Source of the DNA: Clostridia bacterium
GTDB taxonomy: Bacteria; Bacillota; Clostridia; Oscillospirales; CAG-272
Direction: 5' to 3'
Length of the DNA stretch: 64,000 nt
NCBI GenBank assembly: GCA_017935065.1
Contig: JAGBIF010000016.1
Location: 1-64,000, forward strand
In this document: positions 1 to 8,707 of the stretch, piece by piece
Layout: the number at the start of each line of letters is the position of its first letter
Position numbering within the stretch: position 1 is the first letter of the stretch
Position numbers and translations under genes: made by a program
The notes under the pieces: generated by a model
The model's database searches: none
What the model saw: only the letters and a program-made list of their open reading frames with translations
Told to the model about the DNA's origin: nothing

Positions 1-675
1 AGCGTGGTTACGGGCGTTATGTCCTTTGCCGAGATGGATGCTATGATGTATAAGATAGAGGGCGAGGACCTTTACCTCATCGGTACCTCCGAGCATTCTA
101 TGATAGGTAAGTTTATAGACCAGATAATCCCCGAGGCTGAGCTTCCTCAGACGCTCACCTCCTACTCGCCCTGCTTCAGAAAGGAAAAGGGCGCGCACGG
201 AATAGAGGAGAGGGGTGTTTACCGTATCCATCAGTTTGAAAAGCAGGAGATGATAGTTGTCTGCCGTCCCGAGGAGTCGCCTATGTGGTTTGACAGGCTC
301 TGGCAGAACACCGTTGACCTTTTCAGAACGCTTGATATCCCTGTAAGAACGCTTGAGTGCTGCTCGGGAGACCTTGCGGACCTTAAGGTAAAATCCATTG
401 ATGTTGAGGCGTGGAGCCCAAGACAGAAGAAGTATTTCGAGGTCGGCTCCTGCTCTAACCTCGGTGACGCGCAGGCAAGACGCCTTAAGATAAGAGTAAA
501 GGGTGAGGACGGTAAGAACTACCTCGCTCACACGCTTAACAACACCGTTGTAGCGCCCCCGAGAATGCTTATCGCCTTCCTTGAGAACAACCTTAATGCC
601 GACGGAAGCGTTAGCATACCCGTGGCACTTCGTCCCTATATGGGCGGCAAGGAAGCTATCGTTCCCAAGAGATAA
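1..675 (+). CDS. serS: Seryl-tRNA synthetase, C-terminal part
   Basis: This is the catalytic C-terminal part of a class II seryl-tRNA synthetase, which charges tRNA-Ser in the cytoplasm. The 5' end lies outside the window, so the N-terminal tRNA-binding coiled coil is not visible. Motif 2 is seen as SPCFRKEKGAHG followed by the YRIHQFEKQE stretch, and motif 3 lies near HTLNNTVVAPPRMLIAF. The variant motif 3 (NNTVVAPPR in place of the common NGTAVAVGR) is a known sub-type. The stop codon overlaps the next ATG (TAATG), so the downstream kinase-like gene is translationally coupled to it. Confidence 0.95.
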   Translation, partial: SVVTGVMSFAEMDAMMYKIEGEDLYLIGTSEHSMIGKFIDQIIPEAELPQTLTSYSPCFRKEKGAHGIEERGVYRIHQFEKQEMIVVCRPEESPMWFDRLWQNTVDLFRTLDIPVRTLECCSGDLADLKVKSIDVEAWSPRQKKYFEVGSCSNLGDAQARRLKIRVKGEDGKNYLAHTLNNTVVAPPRMLIAFLENNLNADGSVSIPVALRPYMGGKEAIVPKR

Positions 676-1346
676 TGCGCGGTACGGTAGTAATTATCGC
701 AGGTCTGTCGGGTGGTGGAAAGACTACCGTCGCAGACAGGCTTTGCGCATCCGACACAGGCTACAGAATGTCGCGCTCTCACACGACGAGACCGCCTCGC
801 GGTGACGGGCGTGACGATGAGTATATTTATGTCACACAGGAGGAGCTTTCACGCCTTGCCGAGTGCGGTGAGCTAGTTGAGCATACCACCTACGCGGGCA
901 CCTCATACGGCACCTCGCGCACCGAGCTTTATTCTATAATAGATGAAGGGAAAATTCCTGTTCTTGTGCTTGATATAAACGGCATCAGGTCAATTAAGCG
1001 CCTGGGGCTGTTCAGCACCGTTTGCGCCGTATATCTGTATAACAGTCTAAAAACTGTTGACGAAAGGCTTTTCGCAAGAGTAATGTCAGGCGGTGTTACC
1101 GAAAATGCCAAGAGAACCTATCAGATGCGCACAAAGGCTAACATATCCGACTGCCTTGATATGAAAAATCGGGTACAGAGTATTGATGCCTTCATAAAAA
1201 ACGATGATATTGAGCTTTGCGTTGATGAGGTAAAGAGGTGGATCGCGATATGCGAGGAGGGCGGATGCCAATCTGCCTCTGAGAAAGAAGCGGTCGGTGA
1301 GTATCTATACCGCGAGGCAGAGAGCTTCACACCGCGTAAAATCTAA
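675..1346 (+). CDS. Guanylate-kinase-like P-loop protein
   Basis: This 223-residue protein has a Walker A loop (GLSGGGKTT) at its start and a guanylate-kinase-type nucleotide-binding stretch, SHTTRPPRGDGRDDEY, around residues 33-50. That matches the SRTTRxxRxGExDGxxY signature of GMP kinases. The C-terminal tail of about 40 residues is not family-typical. It overlaps serS by one base. It may be a genuine Gmk or a paralogue; the usual gmk context (rpoZ, dinG, extracellular YloC) is absent, so I leave the symbol empty. Confidence 0.75.
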   Translation: MRGTVVIIAGLSGGGKTTVADRLCASDTGYRMSRSHTTRPPRGDGRDDEYIYVTQEELSRLAECGELVEHTTYAGTSYGTSRTELYSIIDEGKIPVLVLDINGIRSIKRLGLFSTVCAVYLYNSLKTVDERLFARVMSGGVTENAKRTYQMRTKANISDCLDMKNRVQSIDAFIKNDDIELCVDEVKRWIAICEEGGCQSASEKEAVGEYLYREAESFTPRKI

Positions 1347-1352
1347 ATAATT

Positions 1353-1396
1353 AAGGACCTTGATAACGGGTAAGCCCGAAATCAAGGTCCTTTTTG
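1353..1396 (+). terminator. Rho-independent terminator after the guanylate-kinase-like gene
   Basis: A 12-bp perfect stem (AAGGACCTTGAT at 1353-1364 pairing with 1381-1392) closes a GC-rich inner loop and ends in a T run. It closes the serS transcript and faces the 3' end of the leftward membrane-protein gene. Confidence 0.85.
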
Positions 1397-1440
1397 CCGT
1401 GCTTAATTCGCTTTGCTTTTAAAATCAGTCGGATAAAGAT

Positions 1441-2889
1441 CTAAAGCGCCCTCTCTTCGCGAAGAGTGCCGATAAGATATATCGAGAAGAGTGTGCATGC
1501 CACGGTAAGCAATGTGGCAACCACCGAAAACCAAGGGGCTGACTGAGCGTAAATTATCGACGAATGCGAGGCATCACCGCCTGTGGATACCGCCACCTGC
1601 GCGCCTCTTAATACAACCTGAATAAATCTTGATAAAAATACGAGGGCAAAGAGCGAGCATAGCACGCCGCATTTTATAATAAGCCCGCGCCGTCTGTCAA
1701 GGTCCACAGGGGAGAGGGTGTCCTTATCAAGCTTGATTACCATCCTGTCGGTATAGCCTCGAAGCAGGAAAAACAGTACCGCTATGGCAAGTATGCCAAA
1801 GACAAGCTCAACTGCCGATAGCGCGGTAATTGCGCCATAAAGCGCCCTCGCCTTGCGTGAGCCGCCGTCGACAAGATCCCGAAAGGCATACTCATCGTGG
1901 AAAAGAAGCTGAAGAATGTATGTAGGCAGAGTAAGTATTCCGTATATGATAGCTACCAAGCGACATAGGACGGCGGGCCTACCCTCAGCACCCGTAAGTC
2001 TTATAAGCGAGAAAAGAGCGAGTATTAAGAAGATTGCCGATACAGTGGGGGGCAGAAGATTGACCTCGCCAAGGTTACTGAAGCTTATCTCAAATGTCAG
2101 TAGGGCAGAAAGGGTGAGAAAAATACCCATACGGCGATTAGAGACCGCATCCTGCCTTGACTTCAGCTCTGCCACGGTATTCATATCCGCAAGAGCCTCA
2201 AGCGACGGGTAGAATTTGCCCTCTTTCCTGATAGCCCTGAGGTATCCCAGACATCTTATAAGGAAAAGTATTCCGACCGCAAGCGAAATCACCGCCGCCG
2301 CTACCACCGCATACGGATAAAAGCGCGAGCCGCGCATTATAACCGTAGAGCTGTCGCCAAGCTCTACCGCGCGGGTAAGACGAAGAAGCTCGGGCAGAGC
2401 GGAGGCGGCCCCTCGAATGATAACGAAGGCAATGCAAAGGCTCTTTATCCCCTCGGGCGAGTGTCTGCCGTCACCCTTAAGAAGCGATGAGGCGTCACCT
2501 CTTTCGCCGAGGTAAAACAGGGCAGAGAAGATATTGCTTATAGCGGGGATAAGGCATATTAAATCAAGCGCCAGAAATATGAGCGCCACAAGCGCTATTA
2601 CATCGTTGTCCTGCGTGTTGCCCGACCTTATCACTACCACGATAGCAAGGGCGGGGATTTTAAGCGCCGACACCGCCGCCGCACGCAAGAGCCACGCTCT
2701 CGCCTCGCTGAAATAGGGCGCGACAAGCGCGGGGGAGGCGAAAAGTCCCGCTAAAATAAGACATCCTATAAAATCGGGAAAGATATCAATAATATTTACA
2801 CAGGGGTTAAAGAAGGACACGAGCGCAACTGTCCAAAGAAGATAGTCACGGCTCTTGCTTCTATTTGAAAATAAGGTGTTTTCTTGCAT
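1441..2889 (-). CDS. Polytopic membrane protein of unknown function
   Basis: This 482-residue protein has about ten hydrophobic segments spread over its full length, for example FIGCLILAGLFASPALVA near the N terminus and SVVATLLTVACTLFSIYLIG at the C terminus. Hydrophilic loops are short. I recognise no transporter signature, enzyme motif or family. It follows another membrane-protein gene and secA in the same direction (24 bp from its neighbour), so co-transcription with secA is likely. No function can be assigned. Confidence 0.7.
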   Translation of the reverse strand: MQENTLFSNRSKSRDYLLWTVALVSFFNPCVNIIDIFPDFIGCLILAGLFASPALVAPYFSEARAWLLRAAAVSALKIPALAIVVVIRSGNTQDNDVIALVALIFLALDLICLIPAISNIFSALFYLGERGDASSLLKGDGRHSPEGIKSLCIAFVIIRGAASALPELLRLTRAVELGDSSTVIMRGSRFYPYAVVAAAVISLAVGILFLIRCLGYLRAIRKEGKFYPSLEALADMNTVAELKSRQDAVSNRRMGIFLTLSALLTFEISFSNLGEVNLLPPTVSAIFLILALFSLIRLTGAEGRPAVLCRLVAIIYGILTLPTYILQLLFHDEYAFRDLVDGGSRKARALYGAITALSAVELVFGILAIAVLFFLLRGYTDRMVIKLDKDTLSPVDLDRRRGLIIKCGVLCSLFALVFLSRFIQVVLRGAQVAVSTGGDASHSSIIYAQSAPWFSVVATLLTVACTLFSIYLIGTLREERAL

Positions 2890-2913
2890 ATTCCATCCAT
2901 TTTTAGCAAAATG

Positions 2914-3591
2914 CTATTTTTTCTTATTTTTCTTTTTATCACGCTCTGCCTTTTTATTAAGCTTGTATTCGGCATACTCGCGTGAGCGTGCTTCCTCATG
3001 CTCACGAAATTTGTTGACGAAGCCAAAGCGGGATTTTCTTTCCTCGCGCACCCTCTCGTCGGGCATGCATATCTGCATATACGCGCGGTATATGGTCACA
3101 AGATTTATAGCTATAAGTATAAGCAACGCGATAATTACTACTATTGAAATTATAGCCACTGCCCGACCGAGAGCGCTCAGGGCGGGAAGCTCAAGCACCG
3201 CCATTAAGGGATATATGACGGTAAAGGGAAGCGAGCGTCTCGCTCTTTCCGAAAGCTCTCTTGCGTCAACCTCACGCGCAACCTCGCGTATTCCCATAAG
3301 GATACATACTGTCAGGGCGAAGATGAGTATATAGCGGGGCATCGCGATATAATCAAGCATAATGCCAACACTGCCCGGGATAAATATATCCACCACCGAC
3401 GAAAGAAGCTCAAGGAGCGAAAAGAGAGTGAACACCACCGAAAAGGCACAGCCTGTATAAAACGGGCGGTTTACCCACGAGAGCCTGTATAAGGCAAGGA
3501 GCATCACCGCCCCCGCTATAATATCGGTGTATTGAAAATATGAGATATTTATTAAAAAGAAATATCCGATAAACAGAGTACCGAAGCCCAT
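2914..3591 (-). CDS. Small polytopic membrane protein with lysine-rich tail, unknown function
   Basis: This 225-residue protein has five or six hydrophobic segments and ends in a very basic tail (KLNKKAERDKKKNKKK) that should sit in the cytoplasm. Its ATG overlaps the secA stop codon by one base (TAATG on the minus strand), so it is translationally coupled to secA. The next gene downstream is another membrane protein. No family was recognised. Linkage to secA is suggestive of an envelope role but proves nothing. Confidence 0.7.
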   Translation of the reverse strand: MGFGTLFIGYFFLINISYFQYTDIIAGAVMLLALYRLSWVNRPFYTGCAFSVVFTLFSLLELLSSVVDIFIPGSVGIMLDYIAMPRYILIFALTVCILMGIREVAREVDARELSERARRSLPFTVIYPLMAVLELPALSALGRAVAIISIVVIIALLILIAINLVTIYRAYMQICMPDERVREERKSRFGFVNKFREHEEARSREYAEYKLNKKAERDKKKNKKK

Positions 3592-6500
3592 TATCCCTTA
3601 GCCCCCTTGTCCTTCATATAACAGCACCTTTTGTACTTCTTACCGCTTCCGCAGGGGCAGGGAGCGTTGAGGGATAGCTCGTTTGACGGTCTTTGCTTAA
3701 GCTCTGTCATAGAGAACTGCTTCATTTTTTCGTGTGCCGAGCGGCTTCTTCCTATCATCCTCATATCAATAGGACGGGTGAGGATATCAAGGGTGGTCTT
3801 AAGTCTTATTTCCTTCATCATCTCGGAGAACATCTGCGCGCCCTCAAGCTGGTATACCGTGAGGGGATTTCTTTGCGCGAAGGAGTTAAGACCGACATAG
3901 GATTTGAGATCCTCCATCTGGTCAAGATGGCTCATCCAGCACTTGTCTGTAATATCGAGAAGCCTCGTTCTCTGGAAGTCAAGGAAGGCGAGGTGTGTCA
4001 GGCTTGCAAGCGCATCCTGAACCTCCTTTGCGGTAGAGGTAACGCCCGAAATCGGTACTACCGTCGCGCTTTTCGCGGCGTTAGTTTTAGCCTCGTAAAT
4101 ATCAAGGGCTCGCTTTATATACCTTTCCCGCTTATCCTCGGGGGTAAGCTCATCCTCGCCGTCACACTCAAGCTTGAGTGCGCCCTTGAAAATGCCCTCA
4201 AAATCCTCGGGTGTCCTGTCAGCGTCCTCGGAAAGTCCAAAGCATGCGTCAAACTGCTCACCCACGCATTTTTCAATGATTTCCTCAATCTTCGGGCGAA
4301 TATCGTCAAGGGCGAGAATGCTTTTTCTCATCTCATAGACGACCTTTCTCTGCTCGTTCATCACATCGTCATAGGAAAGCACGTGCTTTCTGCTCTGGAA
4401 ATGACGGCTCTCGACACGCTTTTGCGCGTCCTCGATGCGGGATGCGAGAATGGAGAACTGAAGAGGCATATTTTCATCAAGCCCCACCGCGGTGAGCATA
4501 CCCGTAATCTTCTCGCCGAAGAAGCGGAGAAGATCGTCCTCAAGCGAGGAGTAGAACACCGACTCACCCACGTCGCCCTGTCGACCGCTTCGGCCGCGGA
4601 GCTGGTTATCAATTCGTCTTGAATCGTGTCTTTCGGCACCGATGACGAAAAGACCTCCTGCCGCCCTTACCTTTTCGAGAAGCGGCTCACGCTCACGCTC
4701 GCACTGTGCGAGGATTTCCTGATATTTTGCGCGCACCTCACGAACGTCCTCATCCTCAAGCTCGGTTGCGCTGTCGCATACCGATACGAGATACGCCAGC
4801 CTTTCCTTGCCGAGCGCTCGGTATCTGCCCTGTGACTCTAGATATGAGCGAAGCTTATTCTTCGCGTGAATAGCAGGGTTTCCGCCAAGCATAATATCGG
4901 TACCTCGTCCTGCCATATTCGTAGATATCGTGACGGCACCCGGCATACCCGCCGAGGCGATAAGCGTTGCCTCGTTGCTATGCTCCTTCGCGTTAAGAAC
5001 GTTGTGAGGTATCCTCTCACGGCGAAGAAGCTGGGATAGCTCCTCGGATTTTTCAACCGAGGTAGTACCGACAAGCACAGGCTGTCCCTTTTTGTAGCAC
5101 TCGGCTATTCTTGAAAGAATGGCGTTCAGCTTTCCTCGCTTCGTTTTGAATATAATATCCGTGTGGTCCTTGCGTATTACAGGCCTGTTGGTCGGCACCT
5201 CGACAACGTCCAGCGAGTATATCTCGCGAAACTCGTTCTGCTCGGTAAGCGCAGTACCCGTCATACCCGAGAGCTTTCTGTACATACGGAAGAAATTCTG
5301 GTAGGAAACGGTTGCAGTTGTACGGTTTTCCGCCCTTATTTCAACCCCCTCTTTAGCCTCGATCGCCTGATGAAGTCCGTCAGAGAAGCGTCTGCCCTCA
5401 AGCACACGGCCCGTCGACTGGTCGACGATATAGACCTGTCCCTTAACCACGATATAATGAACATCGCGCTTCATCGTGCCGTATGCCGATATAGCGACAT
5501 TCACGTGGTGAAGAAGCTCCTGATTGTCGTCATCCGCCACATTGTCAATATCAAAATATTTCTCTACCTTGCCGATGCCTATCTTCGTAAGCGTTGCGGT
5601 TCGGTTCTTTTCGTTTACTATATAGTCAAAGTTTATTGCCGAGCGAAGCTTCTCAACGCCCCCCTTGGTAAGAAGCAGGGGAGTGTAGAGCTCGTTTATC
5701 GCGGTGATGCGTTTAAGCGCTCCGAGGGCGCTCTTGTTGAATATATACCCGCCCTCGCACTCGGTAAAGCCGTCCTCAAGTGAGAATATCGCCTCAAGTC
5801 GTCTGACACCGTCCTCGGTAAGATAGCCTATCTTCGGCTTGTAAATAAAGTCTGCGGTCTCAACAAAGGTAAGCGCGCGCTTGATTGCGTCAATCGCACC
5901 GTCAAGGAGACGGTATCCGCCCTCGCCCTCCGCCTGCGCGAAGCAGTCCCTGCTTATAGAAAGCCTCTCGCAAAGGTCCTCGACCGCGCCCCTTGTGAGC
6001 ACGTAGCTGTCGCTTCTTCTGCCAATCAGCACCGCCGCGCGTGAGCCGAGGTCAAACGCCTCGGTAAGCTTGCTCGCACCCCCAAAGGTAAGATGTGCCG
6101 AGCGCACCTCAAGCTCAAGCTCACGCTCGGTGAGTGAGAAGATACGCTTTATCTCGCGTATTCCGCTATCGTTCAGGGCAAACAGCGAGTCGCTCTCTGA
6201 AAAGCAGGAGGTGTCAAGCTCGGAAAATCTGGTAAGATGCGCAACACCGCGAGAGGTAAGACAGTAAACACTGCCGTGCTTATCTGTCATAGAGGGCTCA
6301 AAGGAATATTCAGACGAAAGAATTTTCTTTCCCGATTTAGTGAGCATCGGGTGCGTGCTTGACGCGTCGGTTTTATAATCCTTGCCTTCTTCAAGCTCGA
6401 ATACCGTGGCGATCCTTGACATACCGAGCGCGGTGGGTGTGACCTCACCTGTACGCTCGTTAATAATGTAATTGCGCGAGAAAAGCTCTTTTATCCTGAG

Positions 6501-7976
6501 AATTGCCTGTCTGTTGATAAAATAGCCACCGCCCTTAGCCTGCGTAAGGTCGCTGCCGCCAAGCTTAAAGAGCGCGGTTATATGCTCCTTACCGCTATCC
6601 GAGAGGATAAAGCCCGAGCCCATAGGGGAGGGGAGAAAATGCTCCTCGCAAAAGCCGTGATACAGGCAGGCGTTCTTTTTTCCAAGCTCGAGGAAGGATG
6701 CAACCTTTGCCTTATCGTTTACCACGAAATTACGCTCGTAGGCGGCAAAATCACTTTCGCTGAGCGAGAGATTTTTAATAACGTGCCCCTTCGCCTTTGC
6801 GATAATGGAATAAGCGCCCTCACCGTCGTCGATGAACATTTTTTCGTCAAAATCAAAGAACTTTATAAGCTTATCGCGGCCGTGCTCGGTGAGCGACTGC
6901 ACGTCTCCGCGCGCGCTCTCGGTTATAACCTCGTTAAGATACGGCTCGGCGCGGCGCTTTCCCGATTCGGTAAAGAGGAATTCCTCGCCCTCTCCGTCGG
7001 CCGAGATAAAATCCTCATCCGAAAAGGACCTTGCCATAAGTCCGTCACGCCCCGATTTCGTAAGCGCGATGCCCTCGGTAAGCGAGACGAGATCGCACTC
7101 GGCATCTGCCGAAAAGGCATCTGTAAAGCGCTTGAGGCTTTCCCTCATAAGGAGATAGTATCCACTGCCCTCATCATGTATAAAATGCTCTTCAAAGGAG
7201 TTGTAGTCCTCCTTCGAGTCGGTTTTTGTCATCACTTTAGCGCGCATAGTGCGCACGAGCTTATCTGTTTTCTGATAAAGCGAGGTGGATTTTCCGCTTG
7301 GCGCGGTTATGATAAGGGGAGTTCTCGCCTCGTCAATAAGAATAGAATCGACCTCGTCGACAATGGCGAAGTCATAGCCCCTCGCCACCTCGTCATCCTT
7401 GCTCTTGACGAGGTTATCCCGCAGATAGTCGAAGCCGAACTCGCTGTTCATACCGTAGGTAATGTCGGCAGCGTACGCCTTACGCTTTTCATCCTTATCG
7501 TAGGTGCGCGTAAGAAGTCCTACCGTAAGGCCGAGAAAGCTGTATACCTTTCCCATTTCCTCCATATCACGCCTTGCGAGGTATTCGTTTACGGTGACGA
7601 TATGCACACCCTTGCCCGAGAGGGCGTTGAGATACGCGGGCATCGTGGCAACGAGGGTTTTACCCTCACCCGTTTTCATCTCGGCAATTCTGCCCTGATG
7701 AAGTATTACCGCGCCGATAAGCTGGACATTAAAGGGGCGCTTTCCAAGCACGCGCCAGTCCGCCTCGCGTACGACGGCGTAGGCATCGGGAAGAATATCG
7801 TCGAGCGTCTGCCCCTCGGCAAGTCTTTTCTTGAATATATCGGTCATAGCCCGAAGCTCGGCATCGCTCATCGCCGAATATTTAGGCGCAAGAGCCTCAA
7901 TCTTATCTACCGTCGGCTTTATTTTCTTTATTTGCTTTTCACTGTAGCTTCCAAAAAGAGAACCGAAAAGTCCCAT
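3591..7976 (-). CDS. secA: Preprotein translocase ATPase SecA with a very large tandem-repeat expansion
   Basis: SecA is the ATPase motor that drives secretory proteins through SecYEG. Recognisable parts are the nucleotide-binding core (Walker A MKTGEGKTL, DEVD box, GTTSVEKSEEL, TNMAGRGTDI), the helical scaffold, and a C-terminal zinc motif (CPCGSGKKYKRCC). Bacterial SecA is usually 800-950 residues. This one is about 1,461, because some 530 residues are inserted in the preprotein cross-linking domain. The insert is a degenerate tandem array and ends in the normal copy DYIVNEKNRTATLTKIGIGK. I chose the second ATG (7976), which has GGAGAG about 6 bases upstream; an ATG at 7988 is possible. All catalytic motifs look intact, and no second secA is seen here. 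Confidence 0.95.
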   Translation of the reverse strand: MGLFGSLFGSYSEKQIKKIKPTVDKIEALAPKYSAMSDAELRAMTDIFKKRLAEGQTLDDILPDAYAVVREADWRVLGKRPFNVQLIGAVILHQGRIAEMKTGEGKTLVATMPAYLNALSGKGVHIVTVNEYLARRDMEEMGKVYSFLGLTVGLLTRTYDKDEKRKAYAADITYGMNSEFGFDYLRDNLVKSKDDEVARGYDFAIVDEVDSILIDEARTPLIITAPSGKSTSLYQKTDKLVRTMRAKVMTKTDSKEDYNSFEEHFIHDEGSGYYLLMRESLKRFTDAFSADAECDLVSLTEGIALTKSGRDGLMARSFSDEDFISADGEGEEFLFTESGKRRAEPYLNEVITESARGDVQSLTEHGRDKLIKFFDFDEKMFIDDGEGAYSIIAKAKGHVIKNLSLSESDFAAYERNFVVNDKAKVASFLELGKKNACLYHGFCEEHFLPSPMGSGFILSDSGKEHITALFKLGGSDLTQAKGGGYFINRQAILRIKELFSRNYIINERTGEVTPTALGMSRIATVFELEEGKDYKTDASSTHPMLTKSGKKILSSEYSFEPSMTDKHGSVYCLTSRGVAHLTRFSELDTSCFSESDSLFALNDSGIREIKRIFSLTERELELEVRSAHLTFGGASKLTEAFDLGSRAAVLIGRRSDSYVLTRGAVEDLCERLSISRDCFAQAEGEGGYRLLDGAIDAIKRALTFVETADFIYKPKIGYLTEDGVRRLEAIFSLEDGFTECEGGYIFNKSALGALKRITAINELYTPLLLTKGGVEKLRSAINFDYIVNEKNRTATLTKIGIGKVEKYFDIDNVADDDNQELLHHVNVAISAYGTMKRDVHYIVVKGQVYIVDQSTGRVLEGRRFSDGLHQAIEAKEGVEIRAENRTTATVSYQNFFRMYRKLSGMTGTALTEQNEFREIYSLDVVEVPTNRPVIRKDHTDIIFKTKRGKLNAILSRIAECYKKGQPVLVGTTSVEKSEELSQLLRRERIPHNVLNAKEHSNEATLIASAGMPGAVTISTNMAGRGTDIMLGGNPAIHAKNKLRSYLESQGRYRALGKERLAYLVSVCDSATELEDEDVREVRAKYQEILAQCEREREPLLEKVRAAGGLFVIGAERHDSRRIDNQLRGRSGRQGDVGESVFYSSLEDDLLRFFGEKITGMLTAVGLDENMPLQFSILASRIEDAQKRVESRHFQSRKHVLSYDDVMNEQRKVVYEMRKSILALDDIRPKIEEIIEKCVGEQFDACFGLSEDADRTPEDFEGIFKGALKLECDGEDELTPEDKRERYIKRALDIYEAKTNAAKSATVVPISGVTSTAKEVQDALASLTHLAFLDFQRTRLLDITDKCWMSHLDQMEDLKSYVGLNSFAQRNPLTVYQLEGAQMFSEMMKEIRLKTTLDILTRPIDMRMIGRSRSAHEKMKQFSMTELKQRPSNELSLNAPCPCGSGKKYKRCCYMKDKGAKG
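5541..7205 (-). repeat. Degenerate tandem repeat array inside SecA preprotein cross-linking domain
   Basis: Residues of about 258-812 of SecA can be divided into roughly 18-19 consecutive units of about 25-32 residues. Each unit resembles a short beta-strand, the pattern LT..G...L...F.L, then an acidic linker. Examples are the cores YLTEDGVRRLEAIFSL, ALNDSGIREIKRIFSL, ILSDSGKEHITALFKL and SLTEHGRDKLIKFFDF. The last unit (TLTKIGIGKVEKYFDI) is the one present once in ordinary SecA. The DNA is not visibly repetitive, so the expansion looks old and diverged. Confidence 0.85.
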
Positions 7977-8121
7977 ATCTCTCTCCATTCCAAATAATTG
8001 CGCTGACCTTATGATTTACAGGTCAAAGACAGCTATACGGGATAATTATACCACAAGGCTAGGAAAAAATAAACACTATTTTGTAAATTAATTAAATATT
8101 AATAATTCGCGCGCGACAGCC

Positions 8122-8151
8122 TTGACAATTTCACCCTCTTTTTGTTATAGT
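8122..8151 (+). promoter_or_regulatory. Sigma-A-type promoter upstream of trmL
   Basis: TTGACA (8122-8127) and TATAGT (8146-8151) are separated by 18 bases. The element lies about 45 bases ahead of the trmL start, in the divergent secA/trmL intergenic region. A leftward TATAAT at 8045-8050 may be the secA minus-10 element, but no good minus-35 accompanies it. Confidence 0.7.
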
Positions 8152-8194
8152 AGTTAGGATGAATAAAACGAAGGGTAGGTGAGAATAATTAGTT

Positions 8195-8686
8195 ATGAAA
8201 ACAAAAATAAATATTGTGCTTTATTCACCCGAGATTCCGCAGAATACGGGAAATATTTCAAGGACCTGTGCCGTCACGGGCGCATCCCTTCATATAATAA
8301 AGCCCATAGGCTTTGAGATATCCGACAGGACGCTTAAGCGCGCAGGTCTTGATTATTGGGATAAGCTTGACCTGCATTACTACGACAGCTTCGAGGAGTT
8401 TGAGCAGGCGCACCCTTTTGCCTGTATGTATTTCTTTTCCTCGCACGCAAGGCGCCTTTATACCGAAATTGAGCCGAAGGACGAGGTATTTCTCGTCTTT
8501 GGAAAGGAATCCTCGGGACTTGATCCCGAGCTTGTCAGAGAGAGGATAGATACCGCGGTAAGAATTCCTATGCTTGACGGCTGTCGGTGCTTAAATCTCT
8601 CAAACTCGGTTGCCGTTGCGGTCTATGAGCTTTTGCGAAGGGATGGCTTTTCGGGAATGCGTCTTGTCGTGGATATCGGAGAATAG
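8195..8686 (+). CDS. trmL: tRNA (cytidine/uridine-34 2'-O)-methyltransferase TrmL
   Basis: This 163-residue SPOUT-class enzyme methylates the ribose at the wobble position of tRNA-Leu isoacceptors using S-adenosylmethionine. The whole short length matches TrmL. The N terminus reads NIVLYSPEIPQNTGNISRTC and the C-terminal knot contains FGKESSGLDPEL, then RIPML and CLNLSNSVAVAVYE, which form the trefoil-knot AdoMet site. An AGGTGAG ribosome site precedes the ATG. It is the first gene of a rightward group with the ATP-grasp and Mur-ligase genes, 21 bases from the former. Confidence 0.93.
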   Translation: MKTKINIVLYSPEIPQNTGNISRTCAVTGASLHIIKPIGFEISDRTLKRAGLDYWDKLDLHYYDSFEEFEQAHPFACMYFFSSHARRLYTEIEPKDEVFLVFGKESSGLDPELVRERIDTAVRIPMLDGCRCLNLSNSVAVAVYELLRRDGFSGMRLVVDIGE

Positions 8687-8707
8687 AGCAGGGGAGAGCT
8701 TACCCTG

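Noticed and set aside
6582..7997. Long open frame antisense to secA
   Set aside because: It mirrors secA codon structure, has no ribosome site or recognisable domain, and secA itself is certain.
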